This document shows positions 13,969-25,021 of a stretch of DNA of 64,000 nt, piece after piece. The stretch's first letter is position 1. Each line of letters opens with the position of its first letter. Origin of the DNA: Umbelopsis ramanniana AG (taxonomy: Eukaryota; Mucoromycota; Umbelopsidomycetes; Umbelopsidales; Umbelopsidaceae); contig NW_026252110.1 in the NCBI RefSeq assembly GCF_025399195.1, positions 124,001 to 188,000 on the forward strand, written 5' to 3'. Position numbers and translations under genes: made by a program. The notes below the pieces were generated by a model. It was not told the DNA's origin, ran no database searches, and saw only the letters and a list, made by a program, of their open reading frames with translations.

Positions 13969-15499
13969 ATGTATTCGAACTCTGAGCAACGGTCCTCAGT
14001 TCAAACCCAGTACACGGACAACTGCATATCCGACGACGACGACGTTGTGGATCCCCACAACCCCGTCATGCCCATTCGGCATTCATCGCCAGCCAACTTG
14101 GCACATATGTATAAATCGTCCCAGCAAGAGATAGAGAATAATCCATTGGACAAAAGTATGACCAGCAGCTTCTCGTCCTCCACTTTCTCGTCGTCGGCGT
14201 CCAAGCGGGACTCTATCTATTCCATAGCACGGTCATCCACTGTGGCGTCATCTATTAATGAACAAGCGGTAGCCAACGTTGACACTGAGAACCGAAATCG
14301 ATGGTCTGGAGGATCATGGGCATCGATGGATGATATAGCGAGTAAGTAGACATCGTTTTCCTTGGGGAGGCAACACTAGATCGTTTGGATTTGGGTAACG
14401 GCAGGGCATTGAATAGTGCAGGGCCTGAGTAACACAGCCAAAAAGTTTCATACGCACGGATTAATTTGAGGATGTTTCATGGTCTAATCTTTTCCCTCCT
14501 CTTTATTTTTTTTTCTTTTATCTTTTTTTTTTACCCACTGTAGTGTCGCCGCAAAAGATGTCGCTTACACACCTCAAGACAGCCAGCGTCGCTCATCCTA
14601 TTGTCACCAAGGTCACCGTGGATCCTGCCACGCAACCCGATATGCGACGATCTCCAGCGCCGAACCCTTCCATCATGTCAGTACTCAGTCCTAGACTCGA
14701 ATCAGAAAGCTCGGCCTCACCAGTGCGGTATAATTCACCCGTACCGCATCCACTCGAACATGTTTCAAGAGATGATTATCATCCTAAGGCATATGCGCCT
14801 TCAACCACCGAGAGTATGACGTCGAGAAGTCCTAACGGCAGAAAGTCGTGGAGCAGCAACTCCTTTGATATGCCGGTCGCATTCTCTGGATGGTTACTGA
14901 GGCACAATGCCACTCATTTTACCTTCACGACACCTTGGAAGCGCTATTACTATGTCTTGTCAGAGCATGCTTTGCATGAATACAAAAGTGATAAGCCAGA
15001 TTCCCCCCTTCGGGAGCAGTTTGATTTTTCGAAAGACACGCTTGTTTTCTTAAATGAAGGATTTCCTGGCAAACCTTTTGTGGTGGAGGTCCGTAAGCCT
15101 GGGCGTCGAATGTGCCTTCAATGTACGGACCTCGACACCATGAAGCAATGGATGAACAATCTTAAAAAATCCATTGCTCAAGTCAGGCGAAACGAGTACC
15201 TCAAGACCGTCGAAGAAGATACACAGACGAAATCATCGCCTCCTCCTCCTCGTCAGAGTAGCACCGATGTTACTGTGGTACACAATTCGCCAAACATAAA
15301 TGAAGATATCAAAGACAACACCAAACCAGTTCATCTCACTCCGATCGACCCTCCTGTAGCGAAGACCATCGCTCGTTATCGTTCAAAGAGTGATCAGAGT
15401 TCCAACTCATCGCTGTCACACTTACCAAACAAGTCACTGGCCATACCACCACAACTTCCACCACCCTCACACTCACCTCCTCCCATACCGAATGTGTGA
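13969..15499 (+). CDS. PH-domain protein of unknown function
   Basis: Two exons, 13969-14341 and 14544-15499, are joined across a 202-nt intron (GTAAGT...TGTAG). The junction rebuilds an ATG codon and yields 442 aa. The N-terminal 230 residues are Ser/Thr/Pro-rich and probably disordered. A pleckstrin-homology domain spans roughly residues 237-340: it starts FSGWLLRH, contains the WKRYYYVLSEHAL strand pair and ends with the Trp-containing helix DLDTMKQWMNNLKKSI. The tail is Pro-rich (PPPPRQ, PPQLPPPSHSPPPIP) and might bind SH3 domains. PH domains usually bind phosphoinositides or proteins at membranes, but I cannot assign a ligand or orthologue. Confidence 0.8.
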
Positions 15500-16581
15500 G
15501 AAAATCAAACCAGCATATTGTAAGGAAAAAGCAAAAGTGCCCAACCCGATCACTACACTTTGCATTTCCACAGCGTGATTTACATTATTATTATTTCCTT
15601 CCCTGTTATTTTTTTTTCACATTATCTTCTGTATAGCTTTTCTAAATTTTTTCCTGTATGTATGAGTACTGTATATTCTCATTGCACTTTGATGCGCCAT
15701 TTATTTTGCTTTTTCCTCCTGCATTGTTGTCTTCTTGTATTCGTGGGCTCGGTTTCCTTACCAAGTCATGTCTTGTCATATGTCCACCATTTCTTTTTCA
15801 GGAGAATGTTCATAAAAGAAACTTGTTCGATGTTTGGAAAACACATATGTATATGTATAAACAAATCAGCAGATGCTTGTGTTATGATTTGTCCTTTGGC
15901 GATCTTCTATGATGCCTGCCGCCAAAGTGGATTTTAGCTAGTGGGCGCTGTTCACTTCTTCAAGCGGTCGTCTTGTCTGTGCGTCACTGCCGTTATCCTT
16001 CCCGCCAAATTGCAGCGTGTGAGCTATATTCTTATACGGTCGAAAGAGCACACTGAAGCTATGGGGAAGCGCTAGTTTAGCTTATGCATACCACAAGCAA
16101 TAGCCACCCACTGCTATCCAACGAAAATAAACAAAGGTATAGCAGATTACGCCTGCGTTTGATAGAAAGTGGATACGATGCTCTTACTAACGTACAGTCC
16201 ATCTGCATGTTGGCCAAGTTTCGAGGTCGATCAAGCATGTGGAGTCCTCTTTAAAGTTTGATCATTGACTACACGCACTTAAAGCTGTCTCTGAATTCTT
16301 GATCGATTGACCACCGGTGATTCGACCGTCTGAGCAGTAGCGGGCAATTGAGTCTGAACTTTGTCTGACTGCCCCACACTTGATAGACATTCTTAAACGC
16401 ATGATGAATGCCCTTGTCACCGAAGCACACATCCTTGCACCTTGCTTTTCACACCAAAAGATCACTTGAAATAGTTAGAAGAAACAGATTCCTTTTTTAT
16501 TTTGTATATACTGATGGGGAAACAAAGGGACATTCTAGTATACCCTCATAGAAGTTTGATATGTCAGGCGAATGAGGAGAT
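15500..16581. other. Convergent intergenic region, no gene recognised
   Basis: About 1.1 kb lies between the 3' ends of the PH-domain gene and MDH. The first half is T-rich, as expected for 3' UTRs. The frames present are short and lack family features or splice support. Confidence 0.5.
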
Positions 16582-18207
16582 TTACAACTTTGCGTCAGTG
16601 ATGAAAGAAGCGCCCTTGACAATGTTACCCTTCAATTCAGGGAGAGCAGCTTCGAAGAGCTTCTTCTCAAAGTCGGAAAGGCTGCCAATGGCGTTAATCT
16701 TAGCAACACCCTCCTTGCCAAGTTCAACTTGAGCAGAGAAGTAAGCGACATCGTCACCAACAACTTGCTTGATAGCCTTGGCACCTTCAGCATCGGCTTC
16801 CAAGTTGACATATGTGCATTCAACAACGCCAGACTTGCCGTTGATGGCATCCAAAACGGCCAATGTGAAACGGGCGCCAGCGAAAGCCATGGACAAGGTT
16901 GCAGAACCAGTACCAGCCTTAGCCTTGACAACCTCATCACCACCGAATTGAATACGGTGAGTGACCTGTTCAACTTGCTCTTGAGTCAGCTTGTTGGTAC
17001 CATCGACTTGAGAGAGGAGAGGAAGGATGGTGACACCACTGTGACCACCAACAACGGGGACCTTGAGCTGAGCAGGGTCAGCGCTGATCAACTCTGAGAC
17101 GAAAGTAGAGGCGCGAACAATGTCGAGAGTGGTAACACCAAAGATCCTACAAGATAAACAATCGCAGATGAATTAGATTAGACGGCGTATGTAACGGCTG
17201 GCCAGCCAGCCAGGTTTTTATCTTTTGTCAACTTACTTCTTGGCATCATAGACACCGTGCTTCTTGAAGACTTCCGAGACGATGGGAACGGTAGAGTTAA
17301 CGGGGTTGGAAATAACCAAGACGAAGGCCTTGGGTGCGTACTTGGCGACACCGACGGCAAGATCACGGATGATACCAGCGTTGATCTTGAAGAGATCGTC
17401 ACGGGTCATACCAGGCTTGCGAGGGACACCAGCGGGAATGACAACTATAGTATGAGCATAGGTTAGTTAACAGAACGGTGAAAACGTAAAGCATAACGGC
17501 GTTTAGAGCATAAAAAAAAACTTTCTGTCTATTCGGGGAAATTTTCCCCAACTCAACTCAACCCAACCATTCTCCCCCACTGTCCCACACAGCTATCTCA
17601 ACCAACCACAGGTGGGATGCGTGGCCCCCAAATTCTGTTTCACGCCAAGTTCTTCCACTGGAAAACAGCATGAAGTCTCCTACACAAAGAGTGAGCGTGT
17701 TCCAGTGGAAAGCTTGGGGTTTTCCAGGCGAAAGGGGGAAGGAGACTGGTTGGGTTTGCTACCGAGCAGGAACGATCATGAAGGAAGGGGTGCTGGAGAG
17801 CGAAAAAAAAAAAAAAGTATGCATACCGATAGTAGAGTCCTTGAGGGCCTCCTCCATCTGCTCATTGCCAACGTGGCCAGTAACCTTGGAAGCAGAGTTG
17901 ATGTGGCTAGAAGAACAAAAGATTATCTTGGTCAGGCACGTAACGCTTCCTTAACAGCGACTGCATCCGACAAAAACGTACCTCAAGTCAGCAGCAACAC
18001 CGGGAGTGTTGACAATATCAAACAAGCTCAAGTGAGAAATGAGAGGAGATTGCTTCAAGAGCAAAGAGAGGGGCTGACCAATACCACCGGCAGCACCGCA
18101 AACTACAGAGGGCGGACAAAAGGAAGTTTAGGATTAGATATCACAAGATGAGCTATGCGCCCACCCATGTAAGATGAGACTATCAACTTACCAGTAACTT
18201 TGACCAT
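16582..18207 (-). CDS. NAD-dependent malate dehydrogenase, probably peroxisomal/glyoxysomal
   Basis: The enzyme interconverts malate and oxaloacetate with NAD(H). Five exons fit in phase: 18207-18192, 18102-17982, 17906-17827, 17444-17237 and 17146-16582, giving 329 aa, typical for the mitochondrial-type family. Motifs in order: the NAD-binding start [20 protein letters not shown], the mobile-loop Arg in [13 protein letters not shown], the substrate-binding segment [11 protein letters not shown], and the catalytic His in [14 protein letters not shown]. The protein begins directly at the Rossmann strand with no mitochondrial presequence and ends in DAKL; AKL fits the type 1 peroxisomal signal. 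I infer a role in the glyoxylate cycle or peroxisomal NADH export, like yeast Mdh3. A cytosolic pool is possible. Confidence 0.92.
17445..17826 (-). other. Long intron 3 of the malate dehydrogenase gene
   Basis: At 382 nt this is several times longer than most introns here. On the plus strand it holds an A-run (17804-17817), a near-perfect GGGGAAA/TTTTCCCC palindrome around 17537, and an inverted repeat described among the findings. No coding exon is evident inside it. Confidence 0.7.
17653..17710. repeat. Inverted repeat inside the MDH intron
   Basis: TTCCACTGGAA (17653-17663) and its exact reverse complement TTCCAGTGGAA (17700-17710) could form an 11-bp stem with a 36-nt loop in DNA or pre-mRNA. 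Confidence 0.7.
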
Positions 18208-18679
18208 GATGTTATAGAATGTGAAAAGAGAAGAAAGATGAATGGTTCAGCCTGGAGGCAAACGTCCAAGTGTTTTATTACCGTGTGGTAGCGCGACGGG
18301 CTTTTGAGAAGTGGTCACGTTCACTGAGGACATTGGAAATCAATTTCATTGGCTGAGTGGCCGTTTTCTCTTACAGGTCTTCACATGGAATAAAGAAATT
18401 GTCGCACGCTTCGGCTTCCGGTCTTGTTTGAACTTCACGGAAGTCTTCGGGTCGTGCATCATTTCACATGAAGTGCCAAAAAAACCATATGAAGCAGTCA
18501 AGAAGGACATCTTTTTGCAAAGACGAATTTTCAATGTCAAAAATCAAGTTTCCTTTTTCTCGTCTCAATGGGTCCAGCACGTCGGGGCGTCAAATCATTG
18601 AAAATGGAAACGAATGTCACTGACATCAAGTTTACGGGTCGGGTTGCCCTGTATTTTTCGAGCTTTCCTTCAGTTGCTA
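18208..18679. promoter_or_regulatory. Divergent promoter region, MDH and trehalose phosphatase
   Basis: This 472-bp spacer separates two opposite start codons. Inverted CCAAT elements (ATTGG) occur near 18335 and 18350. No TATA box or stress-element cluster is clear. Confidence 0.45.
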
Positions 18680-21600
18680 ATGACTTCAGCTCAGAATCTC
18701 ACCAGCCATCGTGTGCTGATAGCCTCGCTGTTTCTTCCTTACACTGTTGACTTTCACTTGAGTAAAGACAAGGCACAGAACTATGCCAAACCCAAAGTTG
18801 ATCAACCAACCGCCGCTGTAGCCAGTCCGAATTTGATTGAGACATTGGCTGCTCAACAAAAACCTTCTACTCGGCCACCTCCCACTCCTGGTTTGGAAGA
18901 TAAACTGTTTGATTTTAGAAACGAGACCCCTTCTCAACCACCTATTCAACCCAAGAGTCGAGCTCGTCACGCTGGCGAAAAGGGAAAACTACCTGCATTG
19001 AATACAAGTCAACCAAAGGACTTGCAACGCCGAAAGTCCCTGGATACAGCTCGTGTTTTTGCAGAGGCTCCGTGGACCATTGTGCCTTGCAAAGCCGGTA
19101 ATATTGGTCTGCAAAACGCTATCAACAGCATCAGGCCGCAAATGGAAAAACAAGTCTGGATCGGTACGCTCGGCATGCCTACTGAAACTCTGGAAGACAA
19201 GACTCGGGCTGACATTAAAACCAAGTTCATTACTGAACATAATTGCTATCCCGTTATGTGCCCTGATGCAGAGTTTGAAGGCCACTATGAGCATTATAGC
19301 AAACAGGTAATGTGCTCTCAAGCAAAACCCCAAATGTACCTATCGTCGGACGACTTCTAATATCGACTTTACCCGCTGCCCCAACATTTTTTTAATTTTC
19401 TTGCAGGTACTGTGGCCAAACTTCCATTACGTCATGTTGGAAAACCCCAAGAGCAAGGTTTACCAAGACGATACCTGGAAAGCCTACCAGACTCTCAATG
19501 AGCGCTTTGCAGATACCATTGCTGAAATGTATCAGCCTGGTGATACAAGTAAGTCATTGTAAATTTTTGATGTTACCTTTCACTTTTTTGTTTTTTGCTC
19601 ACATGGGGTGAACATGGTTATAATTTTCTAGTTTGGGTAAATGACTACCACTTGATGCTTCTACCAGCGTTATTGCGACAGCGACTTCCTGATGCCATCA
19701 TTGGATTTTTCTTGCACATACCATTCCCAAGTTCTGAAATTTTCAGATGCTTGCCAAGTAAGTGAAACAAATTTGTTACCTGGACGAAATGGAAAAATGA
19801 CCACAAATATTGATGTGTTACTGTCATAGCTCGCAAGGAGTTGTTGGAAGGTGTACTCGAGTCAGATCTGATTGGCTTCCAGACTTATTCATTTGCTCGA
19901 CATTTCCTCCAAACCTGTTCTCGTATACTGTCACTTGAAGCAACCCCTAGAGGTATTCAAATGGATTCGCATTATGTCAATATTGGTATTTTCCCTATTG
20001 GCATTGATATTGCTGGATTTAACGAGAAGAGAAGTCAGCCGGATGTGGGTCGATGGGTTGAGGTCCTGCAAGAAAAGTACGCGGGAAAGAAGATCATTGT
20101 TGCACGCGACAAATTGGATTCCATCAAGGGTGTGCGACAGAAAATGTTGGCTTTTGAGCAGTTCTTGACCAACCATCCGGAATGGCAAGGAAAGGTCATT
20201 TTGATCCAGGTTGCCTTATCGACCACCGAGCAGAATGAGTTACAAGCACATATCACCGACGTTGTGTCTCGAGTCAACTCCAAGTTCAGCAACATTGCCT
20301 ACCAACCTATTGTCTTCTTGCATCAAGATATCTCATTTTCACAATATCTCGCACTGCTCACCACAGCAGATGCTGCTCTTATCACCCCTTTGAGAGATGG
20401 CATGAATTTGACCTCCCATGAATATGTTGCCTGCCAGCACGATAAGCATGGTCCACTGATTCTGAGTGAGGTAAGTGAAATCCCCAAAATTTTTAGAGCG
20501 ATGTCCGTGCCAAGCCAAGCCCGACAAATGTAGCCTGTTTATATAAAACTCATTTTCCTATTATTCAGTTTACGGGAACTTACGGTACTTTCGGAGCTTG
20601 TCTTCGCGTCAATCCTTGGGACTACCGCCAGGTCAGTGATGCTATTCATGAAGCTCTGTCAATGAACGACGAAGAAAAATATAATCGATGGCAGGTGCGT
20701 ATTAAATTATACTTTGTGTAACGAGCGAGCAAATTGGCTAGAAGCTGACATTTGTATGACAGTCATTGTACGATAATGTAGCCACAAACACAGGTAAGCC
20801 GTGTGCTTCACTTTGCACACTCAACATGTATGTTGTTTTTCTAAAAACGTATCCAATTAGCACAATACTGGGCTGCCAGTTTCATTGCTGAACTAGACAA
20901 GGTAGTGTGTTTGTCCCCACTGTAAACTCGTGTGTAGTCCAGTGCTCTTATCTATGCCAAATCGTCTCTAGGTCAAAGCTGATACATCACGACGATATTC
21001 TACACATATTCCTGTGCTAAATCCAACCACCTTCGGAGACACCTACGCCAAGACTAAAAAGCGACTGTACGTTGAATGAACTGTATTCCCTTACCATAAC
21101 ATATGGCTGTTGCTGATCCTGGTTTTTAGGTTCATGTTGGATTACGATGGCACACTTGCTGCATTTAACAAATCTCCACAATCTTTACCTTCACCACAAC
21201 GCATTAACCAAGTCCTGCAGAAGCTCAGCCAAGATCCTAATAATACCGTCTATGTTTTAAGCGGGCAGTCCAAAGACAACATGAACATTAGATTGGGCAA
21301 CATATCTACTATTGGAATGAGGTAAGAGGGATCTCCCTTGATGATTTTTCCCTGTCAACTGTTGAATAACCAACCTCGTGTACAGTGCTGAGAGCGGTGC
21401 ATACATTAGACAACCTGGTGGTCAATGGGAAGACGTGTTTGACAACGTTGATGTGTCATGGAAACCTGCTGTTATGGAGGTAAGTGTAACCAAATAGCTA
21501 TGTCCTCAGAAATGGTCTTTCAACTGACATTTCTTATCTTTCCCCTTTTTTTCTGAACAGATATTTGAATACTACACCGAACGTACTCCTGGGTCGTCGA

Positions 21601-22208
21601 TCGAAAACAAGGATGTGTCCATTGTTTGGGTAAGTGCACTATGCAAGTTGAGCATAGTCAATTTCTACGTCATGCATTGCTGACATTTGTTCCCACTGTT
21701 CAGCACTTTGGCACTGCAGATCATCCGCAATTTGGGTAAGTCAGCTATGGTAATGAATGATACAACATCTAACACTACATGTATACTAAATAGAACATCG
21801 CTTTCTTTGTAGTGCTTGGTTGGCGGCAGAGTGCCAAAATCACATTATGGAGTCGATTGGTAAAAATACGACTGTTCACGCTATTGCTGGCAAGCAAAAC
21901 ATTGAGGTAAAAATCCTTAATATGATCAAGCTTGACAGGTTGTTTGCATGATGCTCACCAGCGATCATTAGGTCATTCCCCGCGATATCACAAAGGCAGC
22001 CGTTGCCGCTCGAATTCTTCAATCTGTGCAGCCTGATTTTGTTATGGCCATTGGCGATGATCGCGCAGACGAAGAGCTATTTGCGTATATCAATAAGCTC
22101 AATATACCAAATACCATTACTTGCACGGTTGGAGCCAAGAGCACAGAAGCCCTCTACTTTGTCAATGGTGTCCATAGTGTTCTCACCATTCTTGAAAACT
22201 TACCTTAG
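18680..22208 (+). CDS. Trehalose-6-phosphate phosphatase (TPS2-type, synthase-like plus HAD domain)
   Basis: The enzyme dephosphorylates trehalose 6-phosphate to trehalose, a stress protectant and spore sugar. About 14 exons: the first is about 18680-19306, the last about 21971-22208. The N-terminal half is a GT20 synthase-like domain (RVLIASLFLPYTVDFHL, WVNDYHLMLLPALLR, GFFLHIPFPSSEIFRCLP, SDLIGFQTYSFARHFL, TPLRDGMNLTSHEYVACQ). The C-terminal half is a HAD phosphatase with DYDGTL, the SGQ of motif II, PRDITKAA (motif III Lys) and GDDRADEELF, so its catalytic residues are intact. In the GT20 half the usual VDRLDYIKG reads ARDKLDSIKG, as in class II proteins, which suggests little or no synthase activity. 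I chose the ATG at 18680 because RVLIASLFLPYTVDF is expected near the N-terminus; an in-frame ATG lies at 18614. A Tsl1-like regulatory role is possible. Confidence 0.85.
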
Positions 22209-22483
22209 TGAAAGTAGAAGCTATGAGTTTGAAAATCATTTTCCTATTATCTTTTTCCATACGTCGTTCATGAGCATTCTGTATGCAATAAATACCTTCC
22301 ATGCCATAAGAGACTATTTTTTGTGGGATAATTTGATGAGGAAATGACGGTCCGTGAAAAAATTCATCGGCAGGCAAGCTGGACTTGCTTTTTGTTTTTT
22401 CCAATGGGGTGCGTACCAAAAAGAAACTATCGCGGACATTTTTGGATTTTCGCTTCTTTTTGGTTTTCACTCCATTCCCCTTG

Positions 22484-23604
22484 ATGAGTTCAGCCAACGG
22501 TCTTGATCAGTCTGACAATGGAGCTGCCTCCAACTTTGCAGCACAAAGAGCTCTCTATGAAAGGGTAGGTTGTTGCTGGAATCTCTACGCTTGACCTTGT
22601 AACGACTCGGAAGCAGTGCATTGGACGACAACCAACAGAGGTACGCCACGTACCAGCTGCATGTCGGGTGATGTTCAGTGGATGGATGAATCACCTGAAC
22701 GATCGATGTAAGCGGGCATCCCGTCATCCTGCCATTCCGACTAGATCGTCATGCTCACCCTTTTCATTAATACGAAAAAGAAGAAAAAAAACCTCCATCT
22801 CCTCTGAACCCTCATTTATCTGACGTTTTCCAACGTTCATCTCCTTTACAGAAATTTCAAATGTATCTCGACCAAGTGACGCCATTCACTACTTATCGCT
22901 GGATAGGCACAGCTGCGTTACTGTTCTTATTTATGCTGCGTATCTTCCTTGCTCAGGGATGGTATATCGTGACGTGAGTACTAGACTTTGATGGGGGTGT
23001 TGTCTTTGAAACTTGCGTACCTGACCACGTTCCTTTTATCTGCCGGGTGTTGTTTTGTGTAGCTATGCACTTGGTAAGTCACTGTGGTACAAATCTAGGG
23101 CATGTTGTTTATGTGGGATGGAAAAGACTAAAAGATTGTTTCTTTTAGGTATCTATTTGCTCAATTTGTTCTTGGCCTTCTTACAGCCAAAATTCGATCC
23201 TTCTTTGGATAATGCCGACATGGATACTAGTGATGCTGGTCAAGCAGACGAAGGTCCGTCATTGCCGACGAAGGCCGATGAAGAATTCAGACCCTTTATT
23301 CGACGATTGCCCGAATTTAAGTTTTGGTAAGTCTTACGGGTGTTCCAAAACATGCGACGACCTATTTTTTGTTTTTTGCTCATCTGCTACACAACACAGG
23401 TACTCCACCACCAAGGCTATTTTCGTTGCTCTTGTGTGCAGTTTCTTCAGTGTGTTTGACGTCCCTGTCTTCTGGCCTATCCTTTTGATTTATTTCTGTA
23501 TCCTCTTTGCTATCACCATGCGAAGACAAATCAAGCATATGATCAAGTACAAGTACGTGCCCTTTGATCTCGGTAAGAAGAATTATGGCAAAAGCAACAA
23601 GTAG
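22484..23604 (+). CDS. RER1: Rer1, Golgi-to-ER retrieval receptor
   Basis: Rer1 is a four-TM cis-Golgi receptor that returns ER membrane proteins by COPI vesicles. Five exons fit in phase: 22484-22564, 22852-22973, 23063-23073, 23149-23326 and 23400-23604, coding 198 aa, the family's usual size. Support: [38 protein letters not shown], the acidic loop, [18 protein letters not shown], hydrophobic segments around [18 protein letters not shown], and the basic tail [17 protein letters not shown]. Exon 3 is only 11 nt. Intron 1 (287 nt) is long for this region. Confidence 0.93.
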
Positions 23605-24033
23605 TTGCATCCAACGCGTATAGGATACCCGCCGCCCCAAACCCACCAATCCAATCTTGCTGTACACATTCTCAGCTCGCCGAATGAAAGCACGGCAGCT
23701 TACCCACTCATGGTTTAGAATCGCATATATACTTTTTTTCTCCTTCTTCTTTTCACAATCTTTTTATATTCCTTCCTGTAGGGTTCTTCTTTTGTTTTGT
23801 ACCCCTCTTTTGCACACGGTTTGTTTCTTTTATCCAACCTATTTCATTTTTCATGCTGTTTCGTATACATTGTAGTAGGCTGGAGATTTCTCTATTAATT
23901 GCTTTGTAGCGAACTGAACAATGAAAATAATGTAACAGTACAAGTAGCGTTTTTTTAAACAATCAGAATGGGGGTGTGTATGACCCGTTTGTCTCTCTTA
24001 TTTTTTCCGCCAAGACCCTTCACAGGGCCCGTA
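23605..24033. other. Convergent 3' spacer, RER1 and frataxin
   Basis: This 429-bp spacer is very T-rich on the plus strand (about 23730-23850) and holds no supportable gene. It is presumably the two 3' UTRs. Confidence 0.5.
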
Positions 24034-24745
24034 TTATTCTAATAACTTGACGTCAAACCCAAGGATATCTGACAGTTCATTGTTCAACACCTCGTCTATG
24101 GTATGGTTGTCCCGAGCGTAGAACCATTTCCCACTGGCTGTGTCGTAATCATATCGCTTGGGACCACTACAAGGTATGAATGAGCGACAGACACAGCAAG
24201 GTGTAAAGACAAGTCAAAGAGCTTACCTCTTTGGCGATGACAGCCAGATTTGTTTGTTAGGAGGTTGCTTGTTGAGCACATAAGTGCCACCGGATCCCAG
24301 TTTCAGCGTCAAGACCCCTTGCTACGGCAACGTCAGCGGCCATATATCCATAATGCAACTATGTACGGTTCACTTACGGAGTACTCAACGTCATAGCCGG
24401 CAATATCGTGCTCATCGCCGATGGTTTCCAAAACATCCAATATCCCCTCCAACGTGTGGTCCGCAACCTTGTGATAATCGCCTTGGTTCAAGTCCCTGTA
24501 CGTTCGTATGAGTACCCTATATCATATGTCAGGAGAACTTTGAGAAAGGGAACTTACGCCGCCGTATAGGCTTGTGTGGTATAGGATTGGCGAGTGGAAT
24601 GGTGAAAGGCGGTAGATACTGGCCATTGCGGTCGGGATGCAGCGCTTGTCGAAAGCAAAGCCTGGCGTACAACAGTAGCTCTGACACGGGGACAGTGTCT
24701 TGCTGCCAAACGGAAGACGGTAGCTCCAATACGTGCTTGACTCAT
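24034..24745 (-). CDS. YFH1: Frataxin, mitochondrial iron-sulfur cluster assembly factor
   Basis: Frataxin binds the Nfs1-Isu1 complex in the mitochondrial matrix and stimulates sulfur transfer for Fe-S assembly. Four exons fit: 24745-24558, about 24520-24378, 24321-24227 and 24166-24034. The N-terminus [20 protein letters not shown] is rich in Arg/Ala/Ser without acids, a typical matrix-targeting peptide. The mature part shows the acidic first helix ([18 protein letters not shown]), the conserved strand [39 protein letters not shown], and [20 protein letters not shown]. Exon 2 has two possible acceptors in the same phase (exon starting near 24520 or 24498), changing the linker by about seven residues. 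Confidence 0.9.
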
Positions 24746-25021
24746 TTCCTTAAATTCAAAGACAATATACGTTTTGCTTATTTTCGAACCCACACAAAAA
24801 ATGTGAGCAGTCTCAGAAAGCCCGACGGGGGTTCCCTAAGCACGCAATTTTTTAGCCCAACGACAGAATAGCTAAACAATGTGTGTATTTTAAAATTAAT
24901 CAACAAGAATACAAGAAAGAAAAAGGTGGGAAAAGCACAAGGGGTTGCGAGAGAATGAGTGAGAAAAGACGGTGGTAGATCTAAAAAATGACATCCGCAT
25001 TTACATCAACAAAGGCTCCTT

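Noticed and set aside
16262-16465. 67-codon minus-strand frame in the PH/MDH spacer
   Set aside because: No family motif, promoter or splice support was found.
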